Positions 6,539 through 14,643 are shown, numbered from the stretch's first letter. The stretch is DNA of 20,917 bases from DASPLH01 sp035627675 (GCA_035627675.1 DASPLH010000033.1:1-20917), one strand, 5' to 3'. Notes: generated by a model from the letters alone, not told the origin. Numbers and translations: made by a program.

Positions 6539-8788
6539 CTACTGACGGATACGAGTGCGCGTCACGGTACGGGAGGTCCCGGCGCTCTCCACGACCACCC
6601 TATCATCGCGACTATAGAAGGTCAACGAATCGCCCCGGATTACGCCGCGCTCGGGGTCGGTGATGGTGGGCGGCCCGCCGCTGAGCACAAACCGTCCGTC
6701 CTGCGCCGAATACACCAGCCGGTCGCCCGCGGCGCGCCTGACGGTCTGAAGGATATTCACGTTCTTGTCGGCGATGATCTGCTGCAACTGGCTGGGAGTG
6801 TTGGGCGCGGCCTGCTTCTGCGTGGCCGGTTGCAGGACCACGTCCACGCGCCCGGCGGAGATGGCCACGTCGGCGCCCCTGGCGGTGACGCCTCCGGTGA
6901 AGCGCGCGCGGCGGTCGGAGTCGAGATACGACAGGTTGGCGGCGTTGAGGACGACCGGAGTGGTCCTGCCCGCATTGTCCGCCTGCACGAACACACAGGT
7001 GACGGGTTGTCCCGGCGCGCCCTGGGCGACGACTGACCGGCGCGTGCGGTCGAACTCGATGGTGGGCGCTTCGACGATGTTCGCGCCCTGCCACAGGCGC
7101 GCGCCGCCCGTGTAGCGCGCTACGCCGGACTGGCGGTTGACGCTCATGTCGCGCGAGGTCACGTGCACGGGCTCCGAGCGGGCCAGCATGGCGCCCTCGG
7201 GATTCGGCTTGATATCGCTGTAGGTGGTCTTCACCGCGCCCTGCGCGAAAGCGTCGCCGCTGCGGCGGTTGATGCGCAACGAACGCGCCGTGATCGTCAG
7301 GCCGCCTTCCACCACACGCGGCGATCCGGTGAGCTGGAGCGACTCGTCCTGGGGCGTATAGCGCGCCAGGTGGGCGGTCGCACGGCGTTCGCCGGAGTTG
7401 CCCACGGCTCCCTCGCGGTATTCGAAATCGCCCTCCTGCTGAAGGTTCGCGATGCCCCCGCCGGCGGCAAACTGCGCCAGCATGGTGCGGCTGGTGGACA
7501 CTTTATCGGGCTGTCCGGGGACGGTTGCAACCACCCTGGCGTTGTTCTCGCCGCGAACGGAACTCAGTCGATTGCGCTCGAACTGCGCCACGAACCGGTC
7601 GGCGGTGACCACCGTGCGCTCGCCCGCGCGCGGCGCGTTCAGCGGAGTGATGGTGATCTGCGCGGCGCCGGAAGTCTGCGCCGTCTGTAGCAGTCGGCCG
7701 TTGACGACCGAGAGGTCCAGTGCGCCGGACGCGATCTCGACCGCCTGCGGGTTCTTGCCGCCCTCCGACTGCTGGCGGATGACGACATCGCCGGAGGCAC
7801 GCATGGAACGGACCTTGTTGTTGGGCGCGAACAGGATTGTGACTCGGCCTGCGTTGCCGCTCTGATCGCGGCCGTTCATCTGCACGCCGCCGCTGAGGAC
7901 GGCATTCTCGATCGAGTTCTTGCCGCCCATCTTGAGGTCGGCGCGCGGAGCGGTGACCTCGGTGGGATTTTCGCCGCCGTTGCGCAGGCGAACATTCCCA
8001 GTGGCGACGATGTCCCCGATGGTGTTGTCATCGCGCACGAGGACGTTGACGCGGTTGGCTTCGATCGAGGACTCGCGCTGATCCACCCGGACGGACTCCA
8101 GGATGATCTGCTGCTGCGGCACCTTGGTGATCGTTCCGCGGGCTGCCTTGATGTTAGTGGCGCGGTCGTCGGTGGTGGTGATGTCCACCTTCGACTCGAG
8201 CGTGAGCACATTCGCTCTCGAGTCGTAGGTCGCGCCCGTGGCGGACCCTTCCGCCTGCGGCACGCGGAACTCGATCACCTGGCCGGTGTGCGCGATCCCC
8301 GTTTTCTGATTGAAGACCAGCCCGCTGGTCTTGAGGTGGATCGGATTCTTCAACTCCTTCGGAGGCGCCTGGTCGGGCCTCTCCGAAGGATCTCCCACGG
8401 CTTGCAGGTCGATGTGGACCTCTCCGGTTGCGGCGACGGTTCCGGCCTGCGGGTCGTAGTCGAAGCCGCTGCCGTAGATCTGGTCGTAGCGGTTGGAGTC
8501 GCGTCCGTAAACCACTATGTTGACGTCGCTCAGTTGCGCGCGGCCGCCCTGCTTGTACTGGACCGCCCTGGATGCGCGGATGGTGAAGAGCGTGCGCCCG
8601 CCCTCGGACTTCGACAACGTGAAGCCCTCGGTGCTCTGCTGGATGTCAACTCCGAGTTTCTTGGGCAGGTCGCGAACGGCGCTCTTCAGCCGGTATTGCG
8701 CGTACACGTAGAACCCGGCCACCAGGAGCACCGTGGCAATCGCGATGAGAGCAAACCAGGTCCGCAGGCGCGGGATGGAGATGGGCAC
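6539..8788 (-). CDS. LptC-like / OstA (LptA-like) LPS transport protein, 749 aa
   Basis: A single membrane-anchored periplasmic protein occupying the place of lptC and lptA. One N-terminal transmembrane helix (about 11-30) is followed by an LptC-like stretch (FTIRASRAVQYKQGGRAQLSDVNIVVYG..). A long series of beta-rich OstA-type repeats then recurs to the C-terminus, with phrases such as VLTLESKVDI, GDIVATGNVRLRNGG, RADLKMGGKNSIENAVLSGGV and RRARFTGGVTARGAD. In the family these beta-jellyroll modules bind lipid A and build the periplasmic bridge to LptD. E. coli LptC and LptA are each about 190 residues, so this protein could span more of the periplasm by itself. The start is GTG at 8786-8788 without a clear Shine-Dalgarno. 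Its stop abuts lptB. Confidence 0.85.
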   Translation of the reverse strand: MPISIPRLRTWFALIAIATVLLVAGFYVYAQYRLKSAVRDLPKKLGVDIQQSTEGFTLSKSEGGRTLFTIRASRAVQYKQGGRAQLSDVNIVVYGRDSNRYDQIYGSGFDYDPQAGTVAATGEVHIDLQAVGDPSERPDQAPPKELKNPIHLKTSGLVFNQKTGIAHTGQVIEFRVPQAEGSATGATYDSRANVLTLESKVDITTTDDRATNIKAARGTITKVPQQQIILESVRVDQRESSIEANRVNVLVRDDNTIGDIVATGNVRLRNGGENPTEVTAPRADLKMGGKNSIENAVLSGGVQMNGRDQSGNAGRVTILFAPNNKVRSMRASGDVVIRQQSEGGKNPQAVEIASGALDLSVVNGRLLQTAQTSGAAQITITPLNAPRAGERTVVTADRFVAQFERNRLSSVRGENNARVVATVPGQPDKVSTSRTMLAQFAAGGGIANLQQEGDFEYREGAVGNSGERRATAHLARYTPQDESLQLTGSPRVVEGGLTITARSLRINRRSGDAFAQGAVKTTYSDIKPNPEGAMLARSEPVHVTSRDMSVNRQSGVARYTGGARLWQGANIVEAPTIEFDRTRRSVVAQGAPGQPVTCVFVQADNAGRTTPVVLNAANLSYLDSDRRARFTGGVTARGADVAISAGRVDVVLQPATQKQAAPNTPSQLQQIIADKNVNILQTVRRAAGDRLVYSAQDGRFVLSGGPPTITDPERGVIRGDSLTFYSRDDRVVVESAGTSRTVTRTRIRQ

Positions 8789-8826
8789 GGCATTATGTTA
8801 CGACACGACCCCGTGTGCGGGACTAC

Positions 8827-8862
8827 CCCACATTAGCTCGCCTTCGGCTGCGCAAATGTGGG
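8827..8862. repeat. Single palindrome of the CCCACAT family
   Basis: Outer arms CCCACATT (8827-8834) and AATGTGGG (8855-8862), with an imperfect inner stem closing on CCTTCGG. It is a diverged solo copy of the hairpin at 244-276, located upstream of the OstA/LptC-like gene. Confidence 0.75.
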
Positions 8863-8911
8863 CCACCGACGGGCGCGAGACTCGCCGCGGCCCCTAAGAC
8901 GTAAACGAACC

Positions 8912-8940
8912 CTTCGCAGCTCTTCGTGTTCTTCGCCGTG
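8912..8940. repeat. Three-unit ~10-bp tandem repeat
   Basis: CTTCG recurs at 8912, 8922 and 8931, in units of 10, 9 and about 10 bp. It lies 10 bp beyond the stop codon of the zinc-ribbon RDD gene. Confidence 0.45.
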
Positions 8941-8950
8941 AAAGGTCCGG

Positions 8951-9580
8951 CTATCTGCGGACGACGAGCGTGCCGGCGATCATGTCGTGCAACGCCTGCT
9001 TGCGCGCGGTGAAACCGGCCATGATGTAGCCGATAAACAGCGTGAGCATGGACACATACTTGGCGAAGAAGCGGCCCGAAGCACGTCCGAAGGAGATCGG
9101 TGCGCCGTATTCGTCGGTGACTTGCAGGCCGATCGCCATCTTGCCGATGGTGGCCTGCCGGCTTGAACTCACCATCAGGGCTTCGTAGAGCCACTTGGCC
9201 ACAACGCCGAGCGCGAACCCGGCCGAACCGGCAATCAACTGCACTCCGAACACCGGCAGGCGCGCCGCGTCCCCGGCAACTCCGAGCCCTCCACCGAGAG
9301 CCATCAAGATGGGCCAGAGCACGATGTTAACGAGGATCGCGTCTATGATCGCGGCCAGGAACCGAAGCCAGAACCCGGCGTAGCGCACAGGTGCCAGGGC
9401 CGCCACAAGTGTCGTGTCCGGCGCGGTATAGACCGGAGCGGAAGCGGCAGCCGTTGCGGTTACTCCGGGCAGTGACGCTCCGCAGTTGGAACAGAATTGC
9501 GCTTCGGCGGACGTTGCGGCTCCGCACCGGGTGCAGAACAGGGTCGGCGATGCAGCGGATGACATCGGGTCGGGCGACAT
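8951..9580 (-). CDS. Zinc-ribbon RDD family membrane protein
   Basis: A 209-aa protein. An N-terminal zinc ribbon (CxxC at 16-19 and 30-33) is followed by a flexible Ala/Thr/Pro linker and an RDD domain from about residue 63: VRYAGFWLRFLAAIIDAILV holds the Arg-Asp signature in the first membrane helix, and the closing motif is ARKQALHDMIAGTLVV. RDD proteins are small polytopic membrane proteins; some have been linked to ion exchange, most are uncharacterised. The ATG at 9578-9580 has a good Shine-Dalgarno (GAGAGGA, about 6 nt upstream). It lies 54 bp downstream of a second RDD gene on the same strand. Confidence 0.88.
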   Translation of the reverse strand: MSPDPMSSAASPTLFCTRCGAATSAEAQFCSNCGASLPGVTATAAASAPVYTAPDTTLVAALAPVRYAGFWLRFLAAIIDAILVNIVLWPILMALGGGLGVAGDAARLPVFGVQLIAGSAGFALGVVAKWLYEALMVSSSRQATIGKMAIGLQVTDEYGAPISFGRASGRFFAKYVSMLTLFIGYIMAGFTARKQALHDMIAGTLVVRR

Positions 9581-9634
9581 AATCGTCCTCTCGAATCGCC
9601 GTGGCGCAATCGGCGCAACCGGCGAGGCATTAAC

Positions 9635-10225
9635 TCAGCCCAGCGGCTCTTCAACGTCTTCTACGACGAGAGTGTTGGCAATGATGTCGTGCAAAGCCTG
9701 CTTGCGTTTGCTGAGCGCGGCCATCATAAACCCGAAGAGCACGATGAAGGTCGAAAGAAATTTGGCGAAGTGCCTGGCGCTTGCCTGCGCGAAGCCGATT
9801 CGCTCGCCGATCATGCCGGTCACGCGGATCCTCATGCATCGCTTGCCGATGGTGGCCTGGCGTTCCGACGCTAGCGCCCGCGCGTTGTAGATCCAGTCGA
9901 AGATCACCCATGAAGCCACGGCGCCAATGCCCGACAGGTACGTGGCATGCGCGAGACGCATTGCCATCTCTCGATGAAAGCCCTCCATGATCCAGCGGAG
10001 GACGATGCAGATGGGCACGACGCAGGTGATGACGACAGTCGCGTCGATCAAAGCGGCAACGAAGCGGCGCGACACCCGGGCGGCTCGCGGCGCTGCGCCC
10101 GAAAGCAACTCCGATGAAACGGCGGACTGCGCAGCGATCACCGTCGCGTCTTCCGTGCCTTGCACGAGCCTGGAAACAGAGTGACTCACTGCCCGGAATA
10201 TAGCGTCCGCCAACTCCGGGTGCAA
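9635..10225 (-). CDS. RDD family membrane protein
   Basis: Up to 196 aa. The RDD domain starts around SRRFVAALIDATVVITCVVP and ends SKRKQALHDIIANTLVVEDVEEPLG, closely matching the ending of its neighbour but without a zinc ribbon. The start is uncertain. The longest reading begins with TTG at 10223-10225 and the frame has no ATG before the first membrane helix; a GTG about 13 codons later (SHSVSRLVQ follows) is the main alternative. It lies 90 bp after recJ on the same strand and upstream of the zinc-ribbon RDD gene. Function unknown. Confidence 0.8.
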   Translation of the reverse strand: MHPELADAIFRAVSHSVSRLVQGTEDATVIAAQSAVSSELLSGAAPRAARVSRRFVAALIDATVVITCVVPICIVLRWIMEGFHREMAMRLAHATYLSGIGAVASWVIFDWIYNARALASERQATIGKRCMRIRVTGMIGERIGFAQASARHFAKFLSTFIVLFGFMMAALSKRKQALHDIIANTLVVEDVEEPLG

Positions 10226-10315
10226 GCGGCTAAGGTTTGCAATAGGGATGCTTCCTGCATACTGTGCCCTCCGCTAGGGCGTTCGCATGAGCTGCGGGAA
10301 GGTGCAACGATGTGC

Positions 10316-12109
10316 TCAGGCCATGGCTTCCGTTGCGCCCGCCGCCAATGACGCAGGCTGCGCCACGTTGAAATCGCAGAGCACCAGTTGGAGCGCGCCG
10401 CCGAAGTCGCTGTGGTTGTTGCGCTCGACACGGAACGCAACGTCGATGCGATCGCCGGGATCGATGGGCTCGCGCTCCAACCGCTCAGCCATTCTCCAGC
10501 CCAGTGCCTCGACGCAGCGGGACAGCGGGCCGAGCGTCCCGTTGTCGTAGCGCAGGAGCTTCAGCTTGACGTGCTTCTCTTTGAGGATCCTGGTCTCGGA
10601 GTTGCGAACGCCGCGCGCGACGAAAACCGGCTCGGGATTGCCCATCCCGAAAGGTTCAAGTTGCTGAAGCCCTTCCCATAGCGGAGCGTTGACCTGGTCC
10701 AGCGAAAGCTCGGCGTCGAACTGGAGGACTTTCTCGAGATCGGAGGCAACGAGCCGCTGGCGCGCGTAGGCGTCGAGACGCCGGCGCAGTTCGCCGACAC
10801 GTTCGCTGGGCAGCGCGAAGCCGACGGCGTGCGCGTGCCCGCCGAATCGCGTAAACAGCTCGGCGCAGGACTCGAGCGCATCCAGCAGATGGAAGTTCTG
10901 CACGGAGCGTCCGGAACCGTGCGCCTCTTCTCCGTCGCGGGCAATCACCAGCGCGGGACGCGCATAGCGGTCTACGACGCGCGAGGCGCAGATGCCGATG
11001 ACGCCACGATGCCAGCCCTCGCCGTCCACCACCATGCAGTAGGCGTCGCGCAAATCGTCCGTGCTCTCGATCTGCCGGCGGATGGCGTCGGAGATCGAAG
11101 CTTCGGCCTGCTGACGTTCGCCGTTGAGTTGATCGAGACGGATCGCGATGTCCCGCGCGCGGGCCGCATCCCTCTCGATAAATAGATCGACGACGTCGCG
11201 GGCCACGTTCATGCGCCCGGCGGCGTTCATGCGCGGAGCGATGCGAAAGGCGACCTCGGTGGCGGTCAGCGGGCGTCCGTGACGTAGCTCGCATATCTCC
11301 AGCAGGGCGCGCAGGCCGGGATTGACCGGATTGCGCAGGCCTTCGAGTCCGAGCTTTGCGAAAATGCGGTTCTCGCCCGTAAGCGGGACGGCGTCGGCGA
11401 TGGTTGCAATCGCCACCACCTTGAGGAACGAGGCAACCAGGCGGGCGCGGCCGTTCTTCTCCAGCAAAGCCTGTGCGAGCTTGAACGCCACGCCCGCTCC
11501 GCAAAGAACTTTCGTCGGATATTCGCAACCGGGCTGGTTGGGATTGAGGACCGCCAGAGCCTGCGGCACGCCTTCCGACTGCGGCAGGTGGTGATCGGTG
11601 ACGATCAGGTCGAGCCCGAGACGGCGCGCGGTCGAGGCCGCGGCAAAGGCGCGAATGCCTGTATCGACGCTGATGATGAGGCGGATGCCGTCGGCCGCGG
11701 CACGCTCGATGACTTCGTCGCGCATGCCGTAGCCCTCGAGCAGGCGATGCGGCACGTGGAAGTCGCACTGGCCGCCGCACAGCTCGATTGCAGTCTTCAG
11801 GATGACCGTGGCCATCGTGCCATCGACGTCGTAGTCGCCGTAGATGAGCATGCGTTCGCCGCGCTCGATGGCAGCGCCGAGACGCTCGACCGCCGTCGCC
11901 ATGCCGCACATCAGGTAGGGAGAGTGCAGATCGTCGAGGGTCGGGCGCAGGAACTTGCGCGCCAGTTCCACGTCTCGAACGCCACGCGACGCGAGCAGGT
12001 CGGCGATGGCGGGCGCGAGCTTCAGTTCGCGCTCAAGGTCGGCGGCGGTTGCCGAAGCGGCGGAACACTGCGGGACGAGCGGATCGGCGGTTCTGGGGAC
12101 CCAACGCAC
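10316..12109 (-). CDS. recJ: Single-stranded-DNA-specific 5'-3' exonuclease RecJ
   Basis: A 597-aa DHH-family nuclease that degrades single-stranded DNA 5' to 3' in recombination and mismatch or base-excision repair. Motif I YGDYDVDG (90-97), motif II SVDTGI (147-152) and motif III TDHH (171-174) carry the metal ligands. ATIADAVPL and RMNAAGRM (293-300) follow. GWHRGVIGI (366-374) and the DHHA1 motif GGHAHAVGF (423-431) come next, then a C-terminal OB-fold region. Length matches the family. The start is GTG at 12107-12109, only 3 bp after the stop of the upstream hypothetical gene, so they are probably co-translated. Confidence 0.96.
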   Translation of the reverse strand: MRWVPRTADPLVPQCSAASATAADLERELKLAPAIADLLASRGVRDVELARKFLRPTLDDLHSPYLMCGMATAVERLGAAIERGERMLIYGDYDVDGTMATVILKTAIELCGGQCDFHVPHRLLEGYGMRDEVIERAAADGIRLIISVDTGIRAFAAASTARRLGLDLIVTDHHLPQSEGVPQALAVLNPNQPGCEYPTKVLCGAGVAFKLAQALLEKNGRARLVASFLKVVAIATIADAVPLTGENRIFAKLGLEGLRNPVNPGLRALLEICELRHGRPLTATEVAFRIAPRMNAAGRMNVARDVVDLFIERDAARARDIAIRLDQLNGERQQAEASISDAIRRQIESTDDLRDAYCMVVDGEGWHRGVIGICASRVVDRYARPALVIARDGEEAHGSGRSVQNFHLLDALESCAELFTRFGGHAHAVGFALPSERVGELRRRLDAYARQRLVASDLEKVLQFDAELSLDQVNAPLWEGLQQLEPFGMGNPEPVFVARGVRNSETRILKEKHVKLKLLRYDNGTLGPLSRCVEALGWRMAERLEREPIDPGDRIDVAFRVERNNHSDFGGALQLVLCDFNVAQPASLAAGATEAMA

Positions 12110-12112
12110 GGC

Positions 12113-12574
12113 TTAGCGATCGTCCTCGTCGGCTTCGTCGAAGGTCATGCCTCCGAAGTCTTCGGAAATGTCGATCAGGTGCTGGTAGCGTTCGTACCAG
12201 TCACAGGCGATTTCGCACACGAAGAGGACGCCCTGGTGCGGAAAGCCCAACTGCACGAACCCGGTCTTTCCAATGTAGGTGCGCAGCCAGCGTGCCTCTT
12301 CAAGGTCATCGTCGTTGACGTAGCTGCTGCGCTCGAGGCGGCGGACGAGATCTTCCAGATCCGAGCGCTCCAGGACGACGGCGCTCATGGTGAGAAATTG
12401 CGCCCCGGCGGCCTTCGCAAGTTCGACGAAATCCTTCCAGCTCTCCGGGTTGTCGTCTCCATCCCAGACCACGGTTTCCATGTTGTCGGGAATGAAGGCG
12501 TGAAAGCGACGCATGCCGTGTCCTTCGACAAAGGCGGTCATGTCGTCTCTCAGGCTGGTCAGGTCGTCCATCAT
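12113..12574 (-). CDS. Hypothetical acidic protein upstream of recJ
   Basis: Not recognised. A 153-aa soluble protein without signal peptide or membrane helix. It starts MMDDLTSLRDDMTAFVEGHG and contains RFHAFIPDNMETVVWDG, an ELAKAAGAQFLTMSAVVLERSDLEDL segment and a conserved-looking GFVQLGFPHQGVLFVCEIACDWYERYQHL block, and ends in an acidic tail (EDFGGMTFDEADEDDR). I chose the ATG at 12572-12574; the second Met follows at once, and the upstream open stretch is Arg/Pro-rich and looks non-coding. Its stop is 3 bp from the recJ start, suggesting coupled expression, though nothing in the sequence itself points to DNA repair. Confidence 0.75.
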   Translation of the reverse strand: MMDDLTSLRDDMTAFVEGHGMRRFHAFIPDNMETVVWDGDDNPESWKDFVELAKAAGAQFLTMSAVVLERSDLEDLVRRLERSSYVNDDDLEEARWLRTYIGKTGFVQLGFPHQGVLFVCEIACDWYERYQHLIDISEDFGGMTFDEADEDDR

Positions 12575-12799
12575 GGCAAGCTGTGTTCTAACACCGCGAG
12601 CGGGCGGAGGCAAATGCCTGGCGCGCGCGGGCATGGAGCCGCCGCTGTACTCGCCGGGGCGAGACGCGAAGCGCTTCCGCTGCCCGGCCAACCCTCTCGA
12701 GCGGGTTACATGATACTCTCGGGGCCCGCCGGCGGCTCACATTGCGCGGCTACACCGTATGCTAAACTTGGGTGTTTTCAGCTGTTCTCCTGAACTCTC
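12575..12799. other. Divergent intergenic region
   Basis: A 225-bp gap between two divergent transcription units, so it should hold promoters for both. On the plus strand TTGCGC and TAAACT, 15 bp apart, are a weak candidate pair shortly before the DUF507 gene. A 10-bp perfect palindrome CCGCCGGCGG sits at about 12727-12736. No gene is seen. Confidence 0.35.
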
Positions 12800-13078
12800 A
12801 TGGTCGTCTCCAAAGAATATGTGGGCTATCTGGCCCGGCAAATCGTCAAACGCCTGATCGACGCTCGTATGATCGACACCAAAGAGGTGCCGGCGCTTAC
12901 GGAGCGCGTCAACACCATCCTGCTCGACGAGATCGGTCTCGAAGACCGCATCAACGAAGAGGTTCGCGTCATCCTGGAGGCGTACTCGGACGAGATGCGC
13001 CGCGGCGGCGTCAACTACCAGGAGATGTTCAAGAAGGTAAAGAACGAACTGGTGCGCAAGTACAGGGCGGTCCTATGA
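12800..13078 (+). CDS. DUF507 family protein (first of two)
   Basis: A 92-aa charged helical soluble protein: MVVSKEYVGYLARQIVKRL at the N-terminus, then IGLEDRINEEVRVILEAYSDEM and YQEMFKKVKNELVRKYRAVL. The NEEVRxILE and FKKVKxELxRK motifs fit DUF507, a family of unknown function. There is no strong Shine-Dalgarno before the ATG. It overlaps the next DUF507 gene by 4 bp (ATGA). Confidence 0.85.
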   Translation: MVVSKEYVGYLARQIVKRLIDARMIDTKEVPALTERVNTILLDEIGLEDRINEEVRVILEAYSDEMRRGGVNYQEMFKKVKNELVRKYRAVL

Positions 13079-13350
13079 GAATTAGCCACGACAAGGTCAA
13101 CAAGCTCGCTTCCATGACCACGGCGAACCTGGCTGAGATGAAAAACGTGGACTTCCTGGAACCGTATGACGACGTGCGCCAGGAGATCCGCAAGATCCTC
13201 GAACAACTGCTGACCGAAGAAGAAGCCATCGACAAGGCTGCACGCCAGAAGATCGAGGCGCAGCGCCGGACCATCCTCGAAGGATCGCAGGAATGGGAAA
13301 TCCTCTATCGCAAGTATTACGCGGATGAAGTGAAGAAGCTGGGAATTTAG
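13075..13350 (+). CDS. DUF507 family protein (second of two)
   Basis: A 91-aa protein starting MRISHDKVNKLASMTTANL at the ATG that overlaps the previous stop (ATGA, 13075-13078). It has the same layout as its neighbour: LxxxxxVDF, a VRQEIRKILEQLLTEEEAIDKAARQKI helix and a C-terminal EWEILYRKYYADEVKKLGI. The two look like diverged tandem copies, and the overlap suggests translational coupling at equal amounts, as for subunits of one complex (inference). A repeat array and a strong terminator follow. Confidence 0.85.
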   Translation: MRISHDKVNKLASMTTANLAEMKNVDFLEPYDDVRQEIRKILEQLLTEEEAIDKAARQKIEAQRRTILEGSQEWEILYRKYYADEVKKLGI

Positions 13351-13351
13351 A

Positions 13352-13386
13352 GTTTCGAGTTTCGAGTTTCAGGTTTCGAGTTTCCA
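13352..13386. repeat. Five-unit 7-bp tandem array (GTTTCGA)
   Basis: Units start at 13352, 13359, 13366, 13373 and 13380. Three are identical GTTTCGA; the others are GTTTCAG and GTTTCCA. The array begins directly after the DUF507 stop codon and ends at the base of the terminator stem. Confidence 0.85.
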
Positions 13387-13387
13387 G

Positions 13388-13418
13388 AAGCCCTGCCTTG
13401 CGGCAGGGCTTTTGTTGT
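13388..13418 (+). terminator. Rho-independent terminator after the DUF507 pair
   Basis: A 10-bp stem (13388-13397 with 13402-13411, GC-rich core GCCCTGCC) with a TTGC loop, followed by TTTTGTTGTTGTT. It ends the DUF507 transcription unit. Confidence 0.85.
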
Positions 13419-13440
13419 TGTTATGAGGTTCGACTCTCCG

Positions 13441-13490
13441 CAACTCCGAAACTCCGAAACCTCCGAGACCTCTCGAAACCTTCCGAAACC
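13441..13490. repeat. Variable 8-10-bp array, roughly inverse to GTTTCGA
   Basis: A CCG/TCG-GAAAC core recurs with the G at 13448, 13456, 13465, 13475 and 13485. It is close to the reverse complement of the GTTTCGA units on the other side of the terminator, giving an inverted pair of arrays. It precedes the queG start by about 30 bp. Confidence 0.65.
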
Positions 13491-13518
13491 TTTAGAATCT
13501 CCACAACACCGCACTTCT

Positions 13519-14643
13519 ATGCAGCAACTCACTTCCATCCGCGAGTTCCTTCTGGCCTCGGCCCGGGAGCACGGCTTCGACCTCGCCGGGATTTCCGGCG
13601 CCGGACCGCTGCGCGAACTCGAGTACTTCCCGGCGTGGATCGCCGAGGGGCACGCGGGCGAGATGCGCTATCTGGAAGCGCGGAATGAGGCGGGCGAACT
13701 GAAGCGCGCCGCGCTTGCCAACGTTGCGCCGTGGGCGAGGTCGGTGCTGGCGTGCGCCGTCAACTACAACAGCGCACAGCCGTACTCGACGGAATGCCGC
13801 GATCCGCAGCGTGGGTGGATCTCCCGCTATGCGTGGACCGGCACGGATTACCACGAAGCCGTGCTGGCGAAGATGCGCGCGGTCGAGGCCGCGCTGCACC
13901 AGCGCGTGCCCGATGTACGCACCTGGTGCTACGTGGATACAGGCCCGCTGGTGGAACGAGTGTTTGCCCAGCACGCAGGCATCGGCTGGACGGGCAAGAA
14001 CACCTGCATCATCAACCAGCAGCTCGGGAGCTGGCTCTTCCTCGGCGTGATGCTCACGTCGCTGGAACTGACGCCGGGTCTGCCCGCGGCCGACCGTTGC
14101 GGAACCTGCACGCGCTGCCTCGACGCGTGTCCGACCGATGCGTTCCTGGCTCCCTACAAGCTGGACGCGACGCGCTGCATCTCGTACCTGACAATCGAAA
14201 AGCGCGGCGGCATTCCGGAGGATCTGCGCGAGGGCATCGGGCAGAACCTGTTCGGGTGCGACATCTGCCAGGACGTCTGTCCGTGGAACCGGCGGGCCGC
14301 CGTTGGCACGGTGCGGGAATTCCAGCCGCGAACCGAACTCGTCAATCCCCGGCTCGACTGGATTTCGCGTATGAACGAAGAAGAGTTCCGCGAGGTCTTT
14401 CGCGGATCGCCGGTCAAGCGCGCCAAGTACCGCGGGTTGCGCCGGAACGTCGCCATCGCCATCGGCAACAGCGGCGATCCGCGCCTGCTGGCGGAAGCGG
14501 AGCGACTGGCAAACGATGCAGACGACACCGTCGCCGAGCACGGGCGCTGGGCCGTCGAGAAGCTGAAAGAGTCAGTCGGCGGTCGTCAGTCGTTGGTCGT
14601 TGGAACAAATGATCAGAAGCGCACCCTACAACACGAAACGTAA
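13519..14643 (+). CDS. queG: Epoxyqueuosine reductase
   Basis: A 374-aa cobalamin- and iron-sulfur-dependent enzyme that reduces epoxyqueuosine to queuosine in the anticodon of GUN tRNAs, the last step of the pathway. Motifs: the N-terminal DLAGISG; AVNYN at 80-84; YVDTGPLVER at 138-147 with the expected catalytic Asp140; GWTGKNT; and a double 4Fe-4S ferredoxin pattern with Cys194, 197, 200, 204 and Cys220, 247, 250, 254. A HEAT-like tail runs from about VKRAKYRGLRRNVAIAIGN. I chose the ATG at 13519 because the frame upstream only encodes the repeat array. The last ~23 residues are encoded by a heptamer array and by sequence overlapping pilZ, so they are probably not functional. Confidence 0.95.
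   Translation: MQQLTSIREFLLASAREHGFDLAGISGAGPLRELEYFPAWIAEGHAGEMRYLEARNEAGELKRAALANVAPWARSVLACAVNYNSAQPYSTECRDPQRGWISRYAWTGTDYHEAVLAKMRAVEAALHQRVPDVRTWCYVDTGPLVERVFAQHAGIGWTGKNTCIINQQLGSWLFLGVMLTSLELTPGLPAADRCGTCTRCLDACPTDAFLAPYKLDATRCISYLTIEKRGGIPEDLREGIGQNLFGCDICQDVCPWNRRAAVGTVREFQPRTELVNPRLDWISRMNEEEFREVFRGSPVKRAKYRGLRRNVAIAIGNSGDPRLLAEAERLANDADDTVAEHGRWAVEKLKESVGGRQSLVVGTNDQKRTLQHET
14571..14605. repeat. Five-unit 7-bp array inside the queG 3' end
   Basis: Units GTCAGTC, GGCGGTC, GTCAGTC, GTTGGTC, GTTGGAA start at 14571, 14578, 14585, 14592 and 14599. The array is translated as part of the QueG tail and ends 3 bp before the pilZ ATG. Its first 19 bp match 14976-14994 at 17 positions. Confidence 0.8.

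Noticed and set aside
5675..7036. Long open frame (453 codons) on the plus strand over lptB and the OstA gene
   Set aside because: Antisense to two well-recognised genes; its Asp/Val/Gly-rich product has no domain character and is a shadow of high-GC codon use.
11588..12793. Plus-strand open frame (401 codons) over recJ and the upstream gene
   Set aside because: Antisense of recJ and its partner; no recognisable domain or start signal.
13423..13518. Earlier start for queG
   Set aside because: These 32 codons are the GAAAC-type repeat array; family N-termini begin at the ATG at 13519.
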